Source: Cryobacterium sp. M96
GTDB taxonomy: Bacteria > Actinomycetota > Actinomycetes > Actinomycetales > Microbacteriaceae
NCBI RefSeq assembly: GCF_002929845.1
Contig: NZ_PJJS01000041.1
Coordinates: 1-64,000, forward strand
Reading direction: 5' to 3'
Length of the DNA: 64,000 nt
The notes below the pieces were generated by a model that saw only the letters and a program-made list of their open reading frames with translations, was not told the DNA's origin and did not search any database. A program made the translations under genes and the position numbers. Within the stretch, counting starts at the first letter, position 1. The number at the start of each line of letters is the position of its first letter. Shown piece by piece: positions 7,769 to 16,612 of the stretch.

Positions 7769-8644
7769 TCAGATGCCGAGCCGCACGATGTAGTACGAGC
7801 TGGTCCAGATCGGCTGCACGCGCACGGCCGCCCCCTCATACGGCGCATGCAGGATGTTGCCGTTGCCTGCATAGAACCCGTCGTGGCCGTCCATGATGAC
7901 GAGGTCACCCGGCTGAGCCTCAGATTCGGGGATTCGGGTGCCCGCCGCGCCCTGCCCGGTCGAGGAATGCGGCAGCGAGATGCCGAACTGCGCGTAGACG
8001 TACATGATGAAACCGGAACAATCGAAGCCGGCCGGGGTGGCCCCGCCGTAGACATAGGGGACACCCTGGTAGCCGGCCGCGACACTGTAGACGGATGCCA
8101 GGTCGAAATTCGGGTATGCCGGGGCAGCCAGGTAGTCGGCCGACGACGGACCGGAATACGACGCGGCATAGGAGGTCATCGCGGCCGCGGCTTCCTGTCG
8201 GCGCCCCTCGGCTGCCGCTGCCTCGGACGCGGCAACGGCCGCCGCTGCTGCGGCCGCTGCCGCCGCCAGTTCCTCGGGGGTGGTGGCGGTGAACCCGTCG
8301 CGCGCGACGCTCACGGTATCGGCCGCGGCGGCGACCGCCACGGACTGCGCACCCGATTCGGTCAACTCGGCCGAGGCCGTTGACGCGTACTCCTTTTCGG
8401 TCGGCGCGAACGCATAGGCCGGGATGGCCATGGTCGCGACGAGGCCGCCGGCGAGAGTCATGAACACGATGTTCGCCACGGCGCCTCGGCGGCGTGACCG
8501 CCGGCCGGAACGGGGACTGGCGGCCCGATAGTGGCTGAGCTCCGCGTGTTCATTGTCGTTGGTGATGGGAGGGCTGGTGATGGATCCGGTGGTGGCTACC
8601 GAGTTCGGGGCTCGACGAAATACCTTCTTACCTAATGCGGCCAA
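7769..8644 (-). CDS. Secreted NlpC/P60 peptidoglycan endopeptidase
   Basis: 291 residues from a TTG at 8644, chosen because GGAGG lies 8 nt upstream. About 50 N-terminal residues precede RRSRRR and a hydrophobic segment ending AYAFAP. Next come VARDGFTATTPEELA and a very Ala-rich, probably helical linker. The C-terminal NlpC/P60 domain has Cys209 (FDCSGF), His254 (DGHDGF) and His266 (ILHAP), the Cys-His-polar set of D-Glu/diamino-acid endopeptidases. A long leader of about 260 nt precedes the gene, downstream of the DtxR-family gene on the same strand. Confidence 0.87.
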   Translation of the reverse strand: MAALGKKVFRRAPNSVATTGSITSPPITNDNEHAELSHYRAASPRSGRRSRRRGAVANIVFMTLAGGLVATMAIPAYAFAPTEKEYASTASAELTESGAQSVAVAAAADTVSVARDGFTATTPEELAAAAAAAAAAVAASEAAAAEGRRQEAAAAMTSYAASYSGPSSADYLAAPAYPNFDLASVYSVAAGYQGVPYVYGGATPAGFDCSGFIMYVYAQFGISLPHSSTGQGAAGTRIPESEAQPGDLVIMDGHDGFYAGNGNILHAPYEGAAVRVQPIWTSSYYIVRLGI

Positions 8645-8907
8645 AGTGATTACCTCCGACGCCTCGACAACACTAGGTAGTTGCCCCGTCCACTGCGCTC
8701 GTCGCGTGTGTAAGGAACGAATCAAGAGACGGGCAAGAAAGGCGTCTTGATCCGTGTCCGTCGACCGGAATCTGGACTGTGGACGACTCCAAGCTAACTG
8801 ACGCTCATCCGTTTGTCACGCCGCAGGCTACTTTTTCTAACATATTGATAACAAAATTGTGGGGCGAGTGATCAATGGTGACGGGGCAGGCGGTGACCGC
8901 CGAATGG

Positions 8908-9615
8908 CTAGGCGACCGCTGCCGGCGTGGCGACGAAGATGTGGCCGGCGACCTCGTTGGGCAGTTCCAGTCCGTCCTCGAACCCATGCACCTGCACGAG
9001 CACATAGGAGCCCACGGCGGAGAAAACCCCCGTGGCCCCGGGGAGTACACCGAAGTTTTTCAGCTGGGCCAGGAGCTCGGGGTCGACCTGAACGGGTTCG
9101 CCCAGACGGCGCACCACGGCGGTGACCGGACCGGCAGATCCGGCGACCAGGTCGACGAGGCTTGTCACCCCGGCCATGAACGCGACGGCCGGCGAATCGC
9201 CCAGCTCATCGAGGCCGGGGATGGGGTTGCCATACGGAGACTCGGTCGGGTGATCGAGCATCTCCAGAATTTTGCGCTCCACCCGCTCACTCATCACATG
9301 CTCCCAGCGGCATGCTTCGTCGTGGACGAATTCCCATTCGAGCCCGATTACGTCGCTGAGCAGGCGTTCCGCAAGCCGATGTTTGCGCATCACATGCACG
9401 GCCTTGCTGCGTCCGTCGACGGTGAGCTCGAGGTGCCGGTCGCCGGAGACGACTACGAGGCCATCCCGTTCCATCCGGGCCACGGTCTGCGACACGGTCG
9501 GCCCGGAGTGCCCGAGGCGTTCCGAGATGCGTGCTCGGAGGGGAACGATGTGCTCCTCTTCGAGATCGAGAATCGTGCGGAGGTACATTTCGGTGGTGTC
9601 GATGAGATCCGTCAT
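8908..9615 (-). CDS. DtxR/IdeR-family metal-dependent transcriptional repressor
   Basis: 235 residues. An N-terminal winged helix (MTDLIDTTEMYLRTI..., recognition region SGPTVSQTVARMERDG) is followed by the metal-binding dimerisation region with CRWEHVMSE and a C-terminal SH3-like domain. This is the three-domain plan of IdeR/DtxR, which bind Fe2+ (or Mn2+) and repress uptake genes. It is divergent from serC with 73 nt between the starts. Whether it is the iron regulator or a manganese-type paralogue cannot be settled here. Confidence 0.88.
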   Translation of the reverse strand: MTDLIDTTEMYLRTILDLEEEHIVPLRARISERLGHSGPTVSQTVARMERDGLVVVSGDRHLELTVDGRSKAVHVMRKHRLAERLLSDVIGLEWEFVHDEACRWEHVMSERVERKILEMLDHPTESPYGNPIPGLDELGDSPAVAFMAGVTSLVDLVAGSAGPVTAVVRRLGEPVQVDPELLAQLKNFGVLPGATGVFSAVGSYVLVQVHGFEDGLELPNEVAGHIFVATPAAVA

Positions 9616-9676
9616 GCCCAGCGTTCCTCTCGGCTCGGTACGTACTGCCCAACCTTATCGCCGCGAGAGCGGCCGT

Positions 9677-9682
9677 TAGAAT
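9677..9682 (+). promoter_or_regulatory. -10 box of a probable leaderless serC transcript
   Basis: TAGAAT ends 6 nt before the serC ATG, and no Shine-Dalgarno sequence is present. This spacing puts the transcription start at or next to the start codon. Confidence 0.55.
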
Positions 9683-9688
9683 CGCCCT

Positions 9689-10807
9689 ATGTCGAACCTG
9701 ATAATTCCCACGGAACTTCTGCCCGATGATGGACGATTTGGCTGCGGCCCGTCGAAAGTTCGAAAAGGACAACTCGAACACCTCTTAGAGTTCAGCGCGA
9801 GTGTGATGGGCACCTCCCATCGCCAGGCACCCGTCAAGAACTTGGTCGGTCGCGTGCGCACCGGCCTCGCGGACCTCCTTCGCGCCCCTGCCGGTTATGA
9901 AGTCATTATCGGCAACGGCGGGTCCACCGCGTTCTGGGACGCCGCCGCGTTCTCCCTTATTCTCCGCCGCAGCCAGAACCTCGTCTTCGGCGAGTTCGGC
10001 GGCAAGTTCGCCGCGGCCGCGGCCGCTCCGTTCCTCGAAGCGCCCGACGTGGTCAAGGCCCCGGCCGGATCGCGCAGCGAGTTCGTCGTGACCGAGGGTG
10101 TCGACGTCTACGCCTGGCCCCAGAACGAGACCTCGACCGGCGTCATGGCTCCGGTCACCCGCGTGGTTGCCGACCCCAACGCCCTGACGGTGATCGACGC
10201 CACCAGCGCGGCGGCCGGTATCGACTACGAGGCCGACCAGGCGGATGTCTACTACTTCGCGCCGCAGAAAAACCTCGCCTCCGACGGAGGCCTGTGGATG
10301 GCGCTCTTCTCCCCCGCCGCGATCGAGCGCGTCGAGCAGATCGCCGCGAGCGGGCGCTACATTCCCGAGTTCCTCAGCCTGAAGAACGCGATCGACAACT
10401 CGCGCCTCAACCAGACTCTGAACACTCCGGCCGTGGCCACGCTTCTTTTGATCGAGAACCAGCTCGACTGGATCAACGGAAGCGGCGGCCTGGCGTGGGC
10501 GTCCGCGCGCACCCTTGAATCGTCATCCGTTCTCTACGACTGGGCCGAGAGCGTGCCGTTCGCGACGCCGTATGTCACCGACCCGGAGCACCGGTCACAG
10601 GTGGTCGCGACGATCGACTTCGACGACGCGATCGATGCCGCCGCCATCGCCAAGACCCTGCGCGCCAACGGGATCTCCGACACCGAGCCCTACCGCAAGC
10701 TCGGCCGCAACCAGTTGCGGGTTGCCACCTTCACCGCGATCGAGCCCGGAGACGTGCGCCAGCTCGTCCGCTCGATCGAGTTCGTGGTGCAGAACCTGGG
10801 CAAGTAG
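9689..10807 (+). CDS. serC: Phosphoserine aminotransferase
   Basis: 372 residues, a class V PLP aminotransferase of the actinobacterial SerC type. It converts 3-phosphohydroxypyruvate and glutamate to 3-phosphoserine and 2-oxoglutarate in serine synthesis. The PLP-binding lysine is Lys194 in YYFAPQKNLASDGG, and GNGGST (75-80) forms part of the phosphate-binding site. Length and N-terminus (PDDGRFGCGPSKVR) match the family. It appears to be translated from a leaderless mRNA. Confidence 0.95.
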   Translation: MSNLIIPTELLPDDGRFGCGPSKVRKGQLEHLLEFSASVMGTSHRQAPVKNLVGRVRTGLADLLRAPAGYEVIIGNGGSTAFWDAAAFSLILRRSQNLVFGEFGGKFAAAAAAPFLEAPDVVKAPAGSRSEFVVTEGVDVYAWPQNETSTGVMAPVTRVVADPNALTVIDATSAAAGIDYEADQADVYYFAPQKNLASDGGLWMALFSPAAIERVEQIAASGRYIPEFLSLKNAIDNSRLNQTLNTPAVATLLLIENQLDWINGSGGLAWASARTLESSSVLYDWAESVPFATPYVTDPEHRSQVVATIDFDDAIDAAAIAKTLRANGISDTEPYRKLGRNQLRVATFTAIEPGDVRQLVRSIEFVVQNLGK

Positions 10808-10815
10808 GCCTCGAC

Positions 10816-11049
10816 ATGCGGCTCTGGCTGAGAGACAGTGAGCGTCGGCCAGACCCGCTGCCGGCTCGAACGAATTCCCGCAAGGCTTTCCTTGCGGGCT
10901 CCGCCGGCTGGCTAGTGGCGCTCGCGCTCGCGCTCGTCTTCCGGGACGACCTCGCCGCCGCCGGGGTGGGCTGGTGGCTCTGGGCTGCCCTCATCGGCCT
11001 CGGCCTCGGCCTGCTCGGGATTGCCTGGGTACGGTTCCGGCGCCGTTAG
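10816..11049 (+). CDS. DUF2530 small membrane protein
   Basis: 77 residues with a basic N-terminus and two hydrophobic helices (about 25-43 and 50-70), ending in RFRRR; it matches the actinobacterial DUF2530 family of unknown function. It starts 8 nt after serC, so it is probably co-transcribed. Its last 138 nt overlap, in antisense, the 3' end of the DUF3027 gene. Confidence 0.75.
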   Translation: MRLWLRDSERRPDPLPARTNSRKAFLAGSAGWLVALALALVFRDDLAAAGVGWWLWAALIGLGLGLLGIAWVRFRRR

Positions 11050-11550
11050 GGCCGCACCGAAGTCGATCCCGTCAAGCACATCTTCGCCGCGGTCTTCGTC
11101 GTCGTCTGACTCGTCGCCGTCGTCGCCGTCATCGTCGTCGTCAGATTCGTCCTCGTCGTCAGATTCGTCGTCGTCGTCCGATTCGTCATCATCGCCCAAC
11201 GCCTCGGCGTCGGCCACGGCCGCAGCCAGTTCCTGGGCCGTGCGGTAGTCGGCCAGGCGGTCAGACCACGGCACCCACTCCGGCGCGATCAGGGCGTCGT
11301 TGCCCGGCGTGAGCTCGGCTTCCAGAACCGACGGCTCGGAGCTCTTGTCCACCCGGGCGAGGGTGACCGTCCAACGCCAGCCCGGGTAGCCGGACAGGTT
11401 GCAGTCGAACAGCAGCGAAAGCACATGCTCGCCTTCGACAAGGTGGCCGAGGGGTTCGCCGATGCTGTCGGCCGGCGTGATCTCCAGCAGCGCGGTGCGC
11501 GCCTGGTCGACCGCGGACAGCAGGCGCTCGTCGGCAGCGGCCTCAGGCAT
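10912..11550 (-). CDS. DUF3027 family protein with Asp/Glu-rich tail
   Basis: 212 residues. The first ~115 form a globular region with the family segments FDCNLSGYPGWRWTVTLAR and APEWVPWSDRL. From about 118 to 155 comes a run of Asp/Glu/Ser, then a Pro/Glu-rich end with HPGG. It begins inside the last codons of the cold-shock gene (8-nt overlap), so the two are translationally linked. Conserved pairing with a cold-shock protein suggests an RNA-related role, but no function is known. Its tail overlaps the DUF2530 gene in antisense. Confidence 0.8.
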   Translation of the reverse strand: MPEAAADERLLSAVDQARTALLEITPADSIGEPLGHLVEGEHVLSLLFDCNLSGYPGWRWTVTLARVDKSSEPSVLEAELTPGNDALIAPEWVPWSDRLADYRTAQELAAAVADAEALGDDDESDDDDESDDEDESDDDDDGDDGDESDDDEDRGEDVLDGIDFGAALTAPEPYPGNPEQAEAEADEGSPEPPAHPGGGEVVPEDERERERH

Positions 11551-11923
11551 CGAGTTCCTCCGCGACCTTGCGCAGCATGGCCGCGATCTTGTGGCTGTGG
11601 GTTTTGTCGGGGTAGCGGCCGCGACGCAGGCTCGCTCCGATGCCGTCGAGGAGTTTCACCAGGTCCTCGACAATGACGGCCATGTCGTCAGCCGGCTTGC
11701 GGCTGAGTTTGACCAGGCTCGGCGGTGCCTCGAGAACGCGAACGGACAGCGCCTGAGCGCCCCGCTTGCCGTCGGCGATGCCGAATTCGAGCTTCGTTCC
11801 TGCCTTGACCGTGACTCCGGCGGGCAGTGCAGAAGCGTGGAGAAAGACCTCGTGGCCGTCATCAGAGGAGATGAAGCCGAAACCTTTCTCCTCGTCGTAG
11901 AACTTGACCTTGCCGGTGGGCAT
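11543..11923 (-). CDS. Cold-shock domain protein with C-terminal extension
   Basis: 126 residues. Residues 1-65 are a cold-shock domain with the RNA-binding motifs KGFGFISS and VFLHAS. About 60 further residues (KLSRKPADDMAVIVEDLV...AEELDA) look helical and are absent from ordinary CspA. GAGG sits 5 nt before the ATG at 11923. It probably binds single-stranded RNA or DNA. It is the first gene of a two-gene operon with DUF3027 and diverges from the small membrane protein at 12017. Confidence 0.87.
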   Translation of the reverse strand: MPTGKVKFYDEEKGFGFISSDDGHEVFLHASALPAGVTVKAGTKLEFGIADGKRGAQALSVRVLEAPPSLVKLSRKPADDMAVIVEDLVKLLDGIGASLRRGRYPDKTHSHKIAAMLRKVAEELDA

Positions 11924-12016
11924 CTGGACCTCGCTGGATTCCGGGCGCGCGGATTGCGCGCCAACCACCCCCAGCCTATTCGGTCGGACCGGTTCCCGCC
12001 CCGTATCCTTGAGTCT

Positions 12017-12292
12017 GTGACCAATCAAATTCCACCCGCCGCGAGCCGGCTCGAACGCATCCTTGCTTACATGGTTGCGGGTGTGGTGGGTCTGTCCATC
12101 CTCGCGTTCCTTGCCGTCATCCTCGGCACAGCGGCCGGGGCCGGGGCGGACAACGGTTTCGGCCAGGGGGTCTGGCCGGCGGTGCTTGCTTTGCCGCTGT
12201 TTGGATTGCCTCTCGGATTCGTGCTGATCATCGTCCTCATGGTGATGTCCGGCATGCGTCGCGCTCGTGAGGCACGACAGAATAAGGAGTAG
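12017..12292 (+). CDS. Small membrane protein, function unknown
   Basis: 91 residues from GTG at 12017, with two hydrophobic segments (about 15-38 and 52-76) and a basic cytoplasmic tail (MRRAREARQ). A TATCCT box ends 7 nt before the GTG, suggesting a leaderless transcript. Homologues are often labelled multidrug ABC transporter ATPase, but no ATPase motif is present and that name should not be used. It ends 2 nt before the helicase-associated gene. Confidence 0.72.
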   Translation: MTNQIPPAASRLERILAYMVAGVVGLSILAFLAVILGTAAGAGADNGFGQGVWPAVLALPLFGLPLGFVLIIVLMVMSGMRRAREARQNKE

Positions 12293-12294
12293 CA

Positions 12295-14169
12295 ATGCTC
12301 ACACTCGCTTCGCGCCTTCGGGCGCTGGATGACGCAACGTTGCGTCGCACGATCGACATCCGCATGGTCTCGGCCACGGGCATCCGTGATTTCTTCGACC
12401 TGGCCGAGGCTCTCCTCGAACCAACCGCAATCCAACGGGTGCTGGCACGGCTCGATCGGGCCACCCTCGCCGTTCTCGCCGTCGCCGGTGAGCTCAGCCA
12501 GGGAACGGAGGTCGGCACGGCTGCCGCGCCGTCGCTGTTCGACCTCGCCGAGCGCCTGTCCGAACTGGCAGGTTCGCCCGTCGACGTGGCCGAGGTCGCC
12601 GGCCGTGCCGCCGAATTGGACTCCCTCATGCTCGCGCGCCTGACCGACGGGCGTTTCAGTTCCTACCCGGCGGTGGCCGCGCAACTGCTGACCTGGCCGG
12701 ACCTGGGCCTGCCGACCGCGCTCGAGCTGGCTTCGACGCCAGCACCCGCGGCGCTGGCCAGTGTCGACACCACCGATACCCGCTTCACAGACCGTCTCGC
12801 GGCGGAGCGTGCCTTCGCCGCGGTGTCCTCCATCGCCGAACTGGTCACCGAGCTCGCCCGCGAGCCGGCCAGGGAGCTCAGCCGGGGCGGGCTCGGCCTG
12901 CCCGACACCAAGCGTCTGGCCGCCGTGATGGGGGTCGAACTCGAATTCGTGCCCTCCTTCGTCGCGACCGCGGCCCGAGCCGAACTCATCGCCCATTCCG
13001 ACGGCTACTGGAATGAAACCGAAGCCGGCGAGGCCTGGCTGCTCGAGAGCACCGCCCGCCGCTGGGCAACCCTGGCCGACGCCTGGCATGCGGCCCTGCC
13101 GCCGGATGTGCGCGGGATACTCGCCCGCCGGCCCGGCGTGTCCTGGGGCGACGTGCTGCGCAGCTTCGTGGCCTGGCTCTACCCGGCCGGCGGCCAGTGG
13201 ATGGACGACCGGGTCACCGAGTTCGCCGAGGACGCCGAACTGATCGGCATCACCGCCCACCAGACCACCAGCCCGGCCGGTGCATCGGTGCTGGCCGGTG
13301 ACCTCGAGGCGGCCGTCGCCACCATGGCGGCCGCGCTGCCGGCGACCGGCGGCGCGGTGTACCTGCAGAACGACCTGTCGATCGTGTCCCCCGGACCGCT
13401 CGCCCCCTCGATCGACAGCCGCCTGCGGGGGCTCGCCGACGTGGAGAGCCGGGAACTCGCCCTGAGCTACCGCATCACCGCCAACTCCGTGAACCGCGCC
13501 CTGGCGGCCGGCGAAAGCGCGGAGTCACTGCTCGATTTCCTGCGCACGGTCTCCCTGACCGGCATCCCACAGCCCGTCGACTACCTGATCCGGGAATCCG
13601 CCGCCCGCTACGGGCGCGTGCGCGTCGGCCCGACGGACCCGATGGAGTCCCCGGCCCAGGCCTATGTCCAGTCCGACGACGCGGCCCTGCTGAGCACCAT
13701 CGCCGTGGACCAGACGCTCGCCTCCCTCGGCCTTGTGCCCGCCGAGGGCAGCCGACTGACCAGCCGGTTCCCCTCCGACGTGATCTTCTGGGCGCTCAGC
13801 GATGCGCGCTACCCCGTCGCCGCGGAGGACGCCACCCATGAGATCGTGCACCTGCGCCGCCACCAGCTCGCTCGGGTCGTGCCGGTGGACGCCCCGGATC
13901 CGGCCGTCACCCTGGTCGAGAGGCTACGTGCCGCCGATGGCGGCGAGGGCCAGGCAGCGGATGCCTGGCTCGCCCGCCAGCTCGACCTGGCAATCAAGGC
14001 GAAGCAGACCGTCGTCGTCAGCATCGCCATGCCCGGCGGTGTGGTGGTCGACTATCTGCTCGAGCCGGCCAGTGTGGGCGGCGGGCGTTTCCGGGCCCGA
14101 GACCGTCGCGCCGACATCGAACGCACGCTGCCTCTGTCCAGCATTATCAGCATCACGCCGGCGCCGTAG
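12295..14169 (+). CDS. Helicase-associated domain protein (XPB partner)
   Basis: 624 residues, mostly helical, with no Walker motifs. The C-terminal third (YVQSDDAALLSTIAVDQTL... to the end) matches the helicase C-terminal-associated domain found in actinobacterial proteins encoded next to XPB-like helicases. It is tightly linked to the gene upstream (2 nt) and followed 40 nt later by the XPB gene, which has its own promoter-like box. A role with the helicase in DNA repair or remodelling is inferred from this conserved pairing only. Confidence 0.83.
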   Translation: MLTLASRLRALDDATLRRTIDIRMVSATGIRDFFDLAEALLEPTAIQRVLARLDRATLAVLAVAGELSQGTEVGTAAAPSLFDLAERLSELAGSPVDVAEVAGRAAELDSLMLARLTDGRFSSYPAVAAQLLTWPDLGLPTALELASTPAPAALASVDTTDTRFTDRLAAERAFAAVSSIAELVTELAREPARELSRGGLGLPDTKRLAAVMGVELEFVPSFVATAARAELIAHSDGYWNETEAGEAWLLESTARRWATLADAWHAALPPDVRGILARRPGVSWGDVLRSFVAWLYPAGGQWMDDRVTEFAEDAELIGITAHQTTSPAGASVLAGDLEAAVATMAAALPATGGAVYLQNDLSIVSPGPLAPSIDSRLRGLADVESRELALSYRITANSVNRALAAGESAESLLDFLRTVSLTGIPQPVDYLIRESAARYGRVRVGPTDPMESPAQAYVQSDDAALLSTIAVDQTLASLGLVPAEGSRLTSRFPSDVIFWALSDARYPVAAEDATHEIVHLRRHQLARVVPVDAPDPAVTLVERLRAADGGEGQAADAWLARQLDLAIKAKQTVVVSIAMPGGVVVDYLLEPASVGGGRFRARDRRADIERTLPLSSIISITPAP

Positions 14170-14195
14170 GTGCGGGCCTTCACGCTGACCGGGCG

Positions 14196-14201
14196 TAGGA
14201 T
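14196..14201 (+). promoter_or_regulatory. -10 box of a probable leaderless XPB transcript
   Basis: TAGGAT ends 8 nt before the helicase ATG and no ribosome-binding site is visible, so a separate leaderless transcript is likely in the 40-nt gap after the helicase-associated gene. Confidence 0.45.
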
Positions 14202-14209
14202 TAACGGCT

Positions 14210-15865
14210 ATGTCTGATGGCCCTCTGATCGTCCAAAGTGACCGTACGGTTTTGCTCGAAGTCGCCCACCCTCTTGCCGAGGATGCGCGCCACGACCTGG
14301 CCGTGTTCGCCGAGTTGGAGCGTGCCCCCGAGCACATCCACACCTACCGCATCACCCGGCTGGGGCTGTGGAATGCCCGCGCCGCGGGGCACGACGCCTC
14401 CAACATGCTGGCCACGCTCGAAAAGTACTCGAAGTTCGCCATCCCGCAGACCGTCAGCGTGGACATCACCGAGACGGTCGGCCGGTATGGCCGGCTCATC
14501 ATCGAACGTGACACCGAGGGTCAGCTCATCCTGCAGAGCAACGACCAGGCCGTGCTCACCGAGATCGCCGGGGCCCGGCGCATCGCGCCCCTCCTGATCG
14601 GGCATCCGTCGCCGGACTCGTTCCTGGTCGAGCCGTGGGCGCGCGGCCAGCTCAAACAGGAACTGGTGAAACTGGGCTGGCCGGCCGAGGACCTCGCCGG
14701 CTACACGCCGGGAACGCCGCATCCGATCGGTCTTTTGGAAGACGGTTGGGCGCTCCGGGACTACCAGAACAAGGCCGTCTCCAGCTTCTTCGACGGCGGC
14801 TCCGGCGTGGTCGTGCTGCCCTGCGGGGCCGGAAAGACGCTGGTCGGCGCCGGGGCCATGGCCACCGCCAAGACCAACACGCTCATCCTCGTCACCAACA
14901 CGGTCTCCGCCCGTCAGTGGCGCGACGAACTGCAGAAGCGCACGACCCTCACCGCCGACGAGATCGGCGAGTACTCCGGGCAGGTCAAGGAGGTCAAGCC
15001 GGTCACGATCGCGACCTACCAGATCCTCACCGCCAAACGGAAGGGCGAATACGCGCACCTCGAGCTACTCGACGCCATGGACTGGGGCCTCGTCATCTAC
15101 GACGAGGTGCACCTGCTGCCGGCCCCCGTGTTCAAGCTGACCGCGGAGTTGCAGGCCCGCCGCCGCCTCGGCCTCACCGCCACCCTGGTGCGCGAGGACG
15201 GCCGCGAGGGCGACGTATTCAGCCTGATCGGCCCGAAGCGGTTCGACGCGCCCTGGAAGGAGATCGAGGCCCAGGGCTTCATCTCCCCAGCCTCCTGCTT
15301 CGAGGTGCGCATCGACCTGCCCCAGTCCGAGCGACTCAGCTATGCCGCCGCCGCCGACGACGAGCGCTACCGGATGGCCGCGACCGCACCCGCGAAGCTC
15401 GACGTCGTCAAGCGCCTGGTAGCCAAGCACCCCGGAGAACGCATCCTCGTGATCGGACAGTACCTCGACCAGATCGACGAGCTCGCCGAGGCCCTGAATG
15501 CCCCCAAGCTCACCGGTGCGACCCCTGTCGACGAGCGCGAGCGCCTCTACCAGGCCTTCCGAGTCGGCGAGGAGAACCTGCTCGTGGTGTCAAAGGTCGC
15601 GAATTTCTCGGTCGACCTGCCGGAGGCCACCGTCGCCATCCAGGTTTCGGGTTCCTTCGGCTCACGCCAGGAGGAGGCGCAGCGCCTCGGCCGGCTTCTG
15701 CGGCCGAAGGAGTCCGGTCTGTCCGCGAACTTCTACACGCTGGTGGCCCGCGACACCGTCGACCAGGACTTCGCCCAGAACCGCCAGCGCTTCCTCGCCG
15801 AGCAGGGCTATAGCTACACGATCCTTGACTCGCAGAATCTGGACGCGCAGGTCGTCTCCGTCTGA
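14210..15865 (+). CDS. XPB/Ssl2-like DEAH-box DNA helicase
   Basis: 551 residues, superfamily 2. An N-terminal damage-recognition-like domain (about 1-165) precedes the ATPase core, with Walker A PCGAGKT near residue 205, the DEVH box near 297, motif III LGLTATLVRED, and a C-terminal RecA lobe ending in QEEAQRLGRLLRPK (motif VI). The order and motifs match bacterial and archaeal XPB, a 3'-5' helicase linked to nucleotide-excision repair. Its pairing with the helicase-associated protein is typical of Microbacteriaceae. Confidence 0.93.
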   Translation: MSDGPLIVQSDRTVLLEVAHPLAEDARHDLAVFAELERAPEHIHTYRITRLGLWNARAAGHDASNMLATLEKYSKFAIPQTVSVDITETVGRYGRLIIERDTEGQLILQSNDQAVLTEIAGARRIAPLLIGHPSPDSFLVEPWARGQLKQELVKLGWPAEDLAGYTPGTPHPIGLLEDGWALRDYQNKAVSSFFDGGSGVVVLPCGAGKTLVGAGAMATAKTNTLILVTNTVSARQWRDELQKRTTLTADEIGEYSGQVKEVKPVTIATYQILTAKRKGEYAHLELLDAMDWGLVIYDEVHLLPAPVFKLTAELQARRRLGLTATLVREDGREGDVFSLIGPKRFDAPWKEIEAQGFISPASCFEVRIDLPQSERLSYAAAADDERYRMAATAPAKLDVVKRLVAKHPGERILVIGQYLDQIDELAEALNAPKLTGATPVDERERLYQAFRVGEENLLVVSKVANFSVDLPEATVAIQVSGSFGSRQEEAQRLGRLLRPKESGLSANFYTLVARDTVDQDFAQNRQRFLAEQGYSYTILDSQNLDAQVVSV

Positions 15866-15884
15866 CCGGCGGTGAAACGGCCGG

Positions 15885-16610
15885 TCAGGCGGTCGGAGAG
15901 GAAGCCTTCCGGCGGGCATAGCGCAGGAACAGCATGTCCCCGGCGGTCAGCACGTGCAGCAGGGACATCTCCCGGGTGATGGCGGCGGGACCGGCGGAGA
16001 TCCGTCCGGCCGGGCCGCCCTCGAGCACGGGGCTGACGGTGAGGCACAGCTCGTCGACGCAGTCGGCGTCGATCAGCGCACCGAACAGGTTCGGCCCACC
16101 CTCGCAGAGTATCTGCGCCAGACCGCGCCGAGCCAGCTCCGCCCGCATCAGCCGCGGGTCCACGACGTCCTCCCCGCAGACCAGCACGTCCGCCACCTCT
16201 GCGAGCTCCGCGCGTCGCCGCAGCGGTGACGCCGCGTGCGTCACGACCAGCGGCCGCACGGCGGCGTCCGCGAACAGCGAGTGGCTCGGCTCGAGGTCCA
16301 GCCGTGAGGACACGATGGCGACGGGCAGCTGCGCCGGAAGTCCGTGCCGGACCCGCCACGCGGCATCCGCGGGGCCCTGACGGATGCCGACGTACCCCTC
16401 GGCGCGCACCGTGCCCGCACCGACCACGATCACGTCAGCGAGCATCCGAAGGGTATCGAAGACGAGCCTGTCGTCGGCGTTCCCGAGCCCGCCGCTCACA
16501 CCCTCCCGGGTGGCGGCGCCGTCGAGGCTGGCGATAAAATTCACTCGAAGGTGCGGCAGAGTGCGGTCAGGCACCCGGTAACGGATGATCAGCTCGTCAC
16601 GATCCAGCAT
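15885..16610 (-). CDS. RibD-C reductase, Rv2671-like (dihydrofolate-reductase analogue family)
   Basis: 241 residues with the pyrimidine-reductase (RibD C-terminal) fold: NFIASLDGAATREG near the start, ADVIVVGAGTVRAEGY for NADPH binding, and ILCEGGPNLFGALI near residue 160. There is no deaminase domain and no riboflavin gene nearby. It closely resembles M. tuberculosis Rv2671, which is reported to reduce dihydrofolate and give PAS tolerance when overexpressed. It begins 2 nt after the stop of the FolP2-like gene, so the pair is co-translated. The reaction here is inferred from that homology. Confidence 0.82.
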   Translation of the reverse strand: MLDRDELIIRYRVPDRTLPHLRVNFIASLDGAATREGVSGGLGNADDRLVFDTLRMLADVIVVGAGTVRAEGYVGIRQGPADAAWRVRHGLPAQLPVAIVSSRLDLEPSHSLFADAAVRPLVVTHAASPLRRRAELAEVADVLVCGEDVVDPRLMRAELARRGLAQILCEGGPNLFGALIDADCVDELCLTVSPVLEGGPAGRISAGPAAITREMSLLHVLTAGDMLFLRYARRKASSPTA

Positions 16611-16612
16611 CG

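Noticed and set aside
8787-8812. CGTCAGTTAGCTTGG on the minus strand, similar to the 3' part of ydaO (c-di-AMP) riboswitches that often precede NlpC/P60 genes
   Set aside because: The other conserved blocks (GCCGGGGA, GGGGTGAAT) are not found upstream, so there is no complete riboswitch.
11101-11200. GTC/GTCATC-rich run looking like a microsatellite
   Set aside because: Imperfect and explained as Asp/Glu/Ser codons of the DUF3027 acidic tail.
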